A stretch of 5,769 bases of DNA. Origin: Lachnospiraceae bacterium UBA3401 (GTDB lineage: Bacteria > Bacillota > Clostridia > Lachnospirales > Lachnospiraceae). Positions 4,923 to 5,769 of the stretch are shown here, piece after piece; position 1 is the first letter of the stretch, and every line of letters starts with the position of its first letter. A program made the translations under genes and the position numbers. The notes beneath the pieces are model-generated. The model saw only the letters and a program-made list of their open reading frames with translations. It did not search any database and was not told the origin of the DNA. The stretch lies in assembly GCA_002358575.1 (NCBI GenBank), contig DEPD01000177.1, positions 1-5,769 on the forward strand, given 5' to 3'.

Positions 4923-5558
4923 CTATTGTGCCTCCTTATAAATACAGTGGTAAATTAGGCGCATTGTCCCGCTGTTCTCACAGGTCAGCAGGGTAAGCTC
5001 CGTTTCTGTCCCCTGCGCTTTTACCGAATTATCATACGGTCCCACGACTTCCCATGAAACAACCTCATACTGGTGTATATTTCCGTCTTTATCTATAATC
5101 TTTACTGTGTTCCCCTCTGAAAGCCTGTTCAGGTACTTAAAATAAGTGCCGTATCTGCTCCCCCGGTGTCCGGCAAGCACACAGTTCCCGGTACTTCCGA
5201 CTGCCGCGGTGTCGGATATATGCCCGATCCCATAGGCAAGCTGCCTACTGTCCGCTCCTTGCACAATGGGATATTTCAAATCTAAGGCTTCTATCTCGAT
5301 CAGACCGATCACGTCCCCGGACGAAAACAGGGCTGCATCCTCTTCACTAACGGGGGATTTGGTATCCGCCGCCTCCGTCTCTGTTTCCCTTTCTTCCTCT
5401 TTTTCTCCATCCTCCTTATGCTCCTGTTCCACGTTTTGTTCAAACTGTTCCATCAGTTCATTTGTCTTTTGATTTCCGTAGAAATGATAGAAAAGTGGGA
5501 CTGACATAACTGCCAGTCCCACCGTAATGAATATTGCTGCCAAGATTTTACGCATCAT
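4923..5558 (-). CDS. Membrane-anchored sortase (class D-like)
   Basis: Sortases are extracytoplasmic cysteine transpeptidases that cut a C-terminal sorting signal and join the protein to the wall or to a pilin. This one has 211 residues. A single N-terminal anchor (about 5-27) is followed by a highly charged Glu/Lys linker (about 33-70) and the catalytic domain (about 78-211). The domain shows IGLIEIEALDLKYPIVQG, AGHRGSRYGTYFKYL with His131, LTLLTCENSGTMRLIY with Cys193, and Arg200. All three catalytic residues are present, so it is probably active. Length and motifs fit class D or E better than class B; I am unsure of the class. Two ATGs (5558 and 5555) follow AGGAGG by 4 and 7 nt, and the second has the better spacing. 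No LPXTG-like substrate is encoded in the window. Confidence 0.92.
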   Translation of the reverse strand: MMRKILAAIFITVGLAVMSVPLFYHFYGNQKTNELMEQFEQNVEQEHKEDGEKEEERETETEAADTKSPVSEEDAALFSSGDVIGLIEIEALDLKYPIVQGADSRQLAYGIGHISDTAAVGSTGNCVLAGHRGSRYGTYFKYLNRLSEGNTVKIIDKDGNIHQYEVVSWEVVGPYDNSVKAQGTETELTLLTCENSGTMRLIYHCIYKEAQ

Positions 5559-5573
5559 CTTCCCTCCTCGTAT

Positions 5574-5620
5574 AATAAGTTTATAGCCAGTCAGAACAGG
5601 CTATAGACTTATTCTTTTTT
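5574..5620. repeat. 15-bp stem-loop in the leader of the sortase gene
   Basis: The arms AATAAGTTTATAGCC (5574-5588) and GGCTATAGACTTATT (5599-5613) pair along all 15 positions with one G-U wobble, around a 10-nt loop. On the plus strand CTTTTTT follows, as in a terminator, though no plus-strand gene leads in. On the minus strand the stem ends 5 nt before the GAGGAGGGA of the sortase gene, so it would sit in that mRNA's leader and could control translation. Confidence 0.7.
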
Positions 5621-5622
5621 GA

Positions 5623-5721
5623 TATAGATGCAGGATGATTTCTAAGAAAGCTCCCTCTCCATCCCTTTCACATCTATACAGTTAATAGTTTCCCTTCTAA
5701 TTTCTTTCTATATAGATGTGA
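5623..5721. repeat. Iterated TATAGATG octamers upstream of the sortase gene
   Basis: TATAGATG occurs at 5623-5630 and 5711-5718, and inverted as CATCTATA at 5671-5678. The last two extend to an 11-bp inverted repeat (5668-5678 / 5711-5721, TCACATCTATA and its complement) with a 32-nt loop. They could be regulator sites for the operon. I found no confident -35/-10 pair here, and short AT-rich words recur by chance. Confidence 0.35.
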
Positions 5722-5769
5722 GGAGTTTCTGATGGGTTCTGTGAGGGGTTCCCCCATATGCACTAACTT
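5674..5769 (-). CDS. Possible C-terminus of a truncated upstream gene
   Basis: From the right edge, one minus-strand frame stays open for 31 codons and ends in TAG at 5676-5674. The peptide (ending YRKKLEGKLLTV) looks protein-like. An internal ATG at 5757-5755 has no ribosome binding site, so if the frame is real it probably starts outside the window. I do not recognise the family. At this length an open frame by chance is quite possible. Confidence 0.3.
   Translation of the reverse strand, partial: KLVHMGEPLTEPIRNSSHLYRKKLEGKLLTV

Noticed and set aside
4466..4996. Plus-strand 176-codon open frame
   Set aside because: It is antisense to the two small paralogues and the end of the sortase gene, all of which have good ribosome binding sites and recognisable patterns.

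Overview
The window looks like accessory DNA from a Gram-positive anaerobe of the Clostridia, most likely a Lachnospiraceae-type gut bacterium. The evidence is strong AGGAGG ribosome binding sites, a sortase, SpoVG-type domains and closely packed one-strand genes. All convincing genes are on the minus strand, so the transcript reads from the right edge to the left. The gene set on the right (sortase, two small acidic paralogues, a double SpoVG-domain protein, a coiled-coil protein) resembles cargo of large clostridial conjugative elements. That placement is inference, because no relaxase, integrase or type IV secretion gene lies in the window.

Layout in transcription order. (1) 5674-5769: the open 3' end of a possible truncated ORF. 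(2) 5574-5721: a leader with a 15-bp stem-loop and repeated TATAGATG octamers. (3) 4923-5558: a membrane-anchored sortase with His131, Cys193 and Arg200. (4) 4454-4921 and 4159-4548: two tandem, related small acidic proteins of unknown function. The first overlaps the second out of frame and may have suffered a one-base indel. (5) 3413-4054: a tandem double SpoVG protein. The ATG with the proper ribosome binding site is followed at once by an in-frame TAG. (6) 2458-3351: a coiled-coil protein, probably DUF6674-like. A hairpin precedes it and a terminator starts 2 nt after its stop codon.

Left of about 2360 the sequence becomes visibly more AT-rich and carries a different two-gene unit. It has its own good promoter (2188-2216), a 361-residue secreted protein, a perfect 19-bp inverted repeat, and a 215-residue exported protein with a 33-residue tandem repeat. 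Both proteins end in the same roughly 80-residue C-terminal domain, which I do not recognise. The unit is bracketed by two direct copies of a roughly 105-bp sequence (196-300 and 2363-2470). Each copy consists of a 40-bp perfectly conserved double motif plus a terminator stem-loop. The two-gene unit therefore looks like a cassette inserted or duplicated next to the right-hand operon.

The points most worth following up are the start-stop ATG-TAG at the SpoVG gene, the direct repeats around the secreted-protein pair, and the shared C-terminal domain of that pair. No tRNA, rRNA or CRISPR array is visible.
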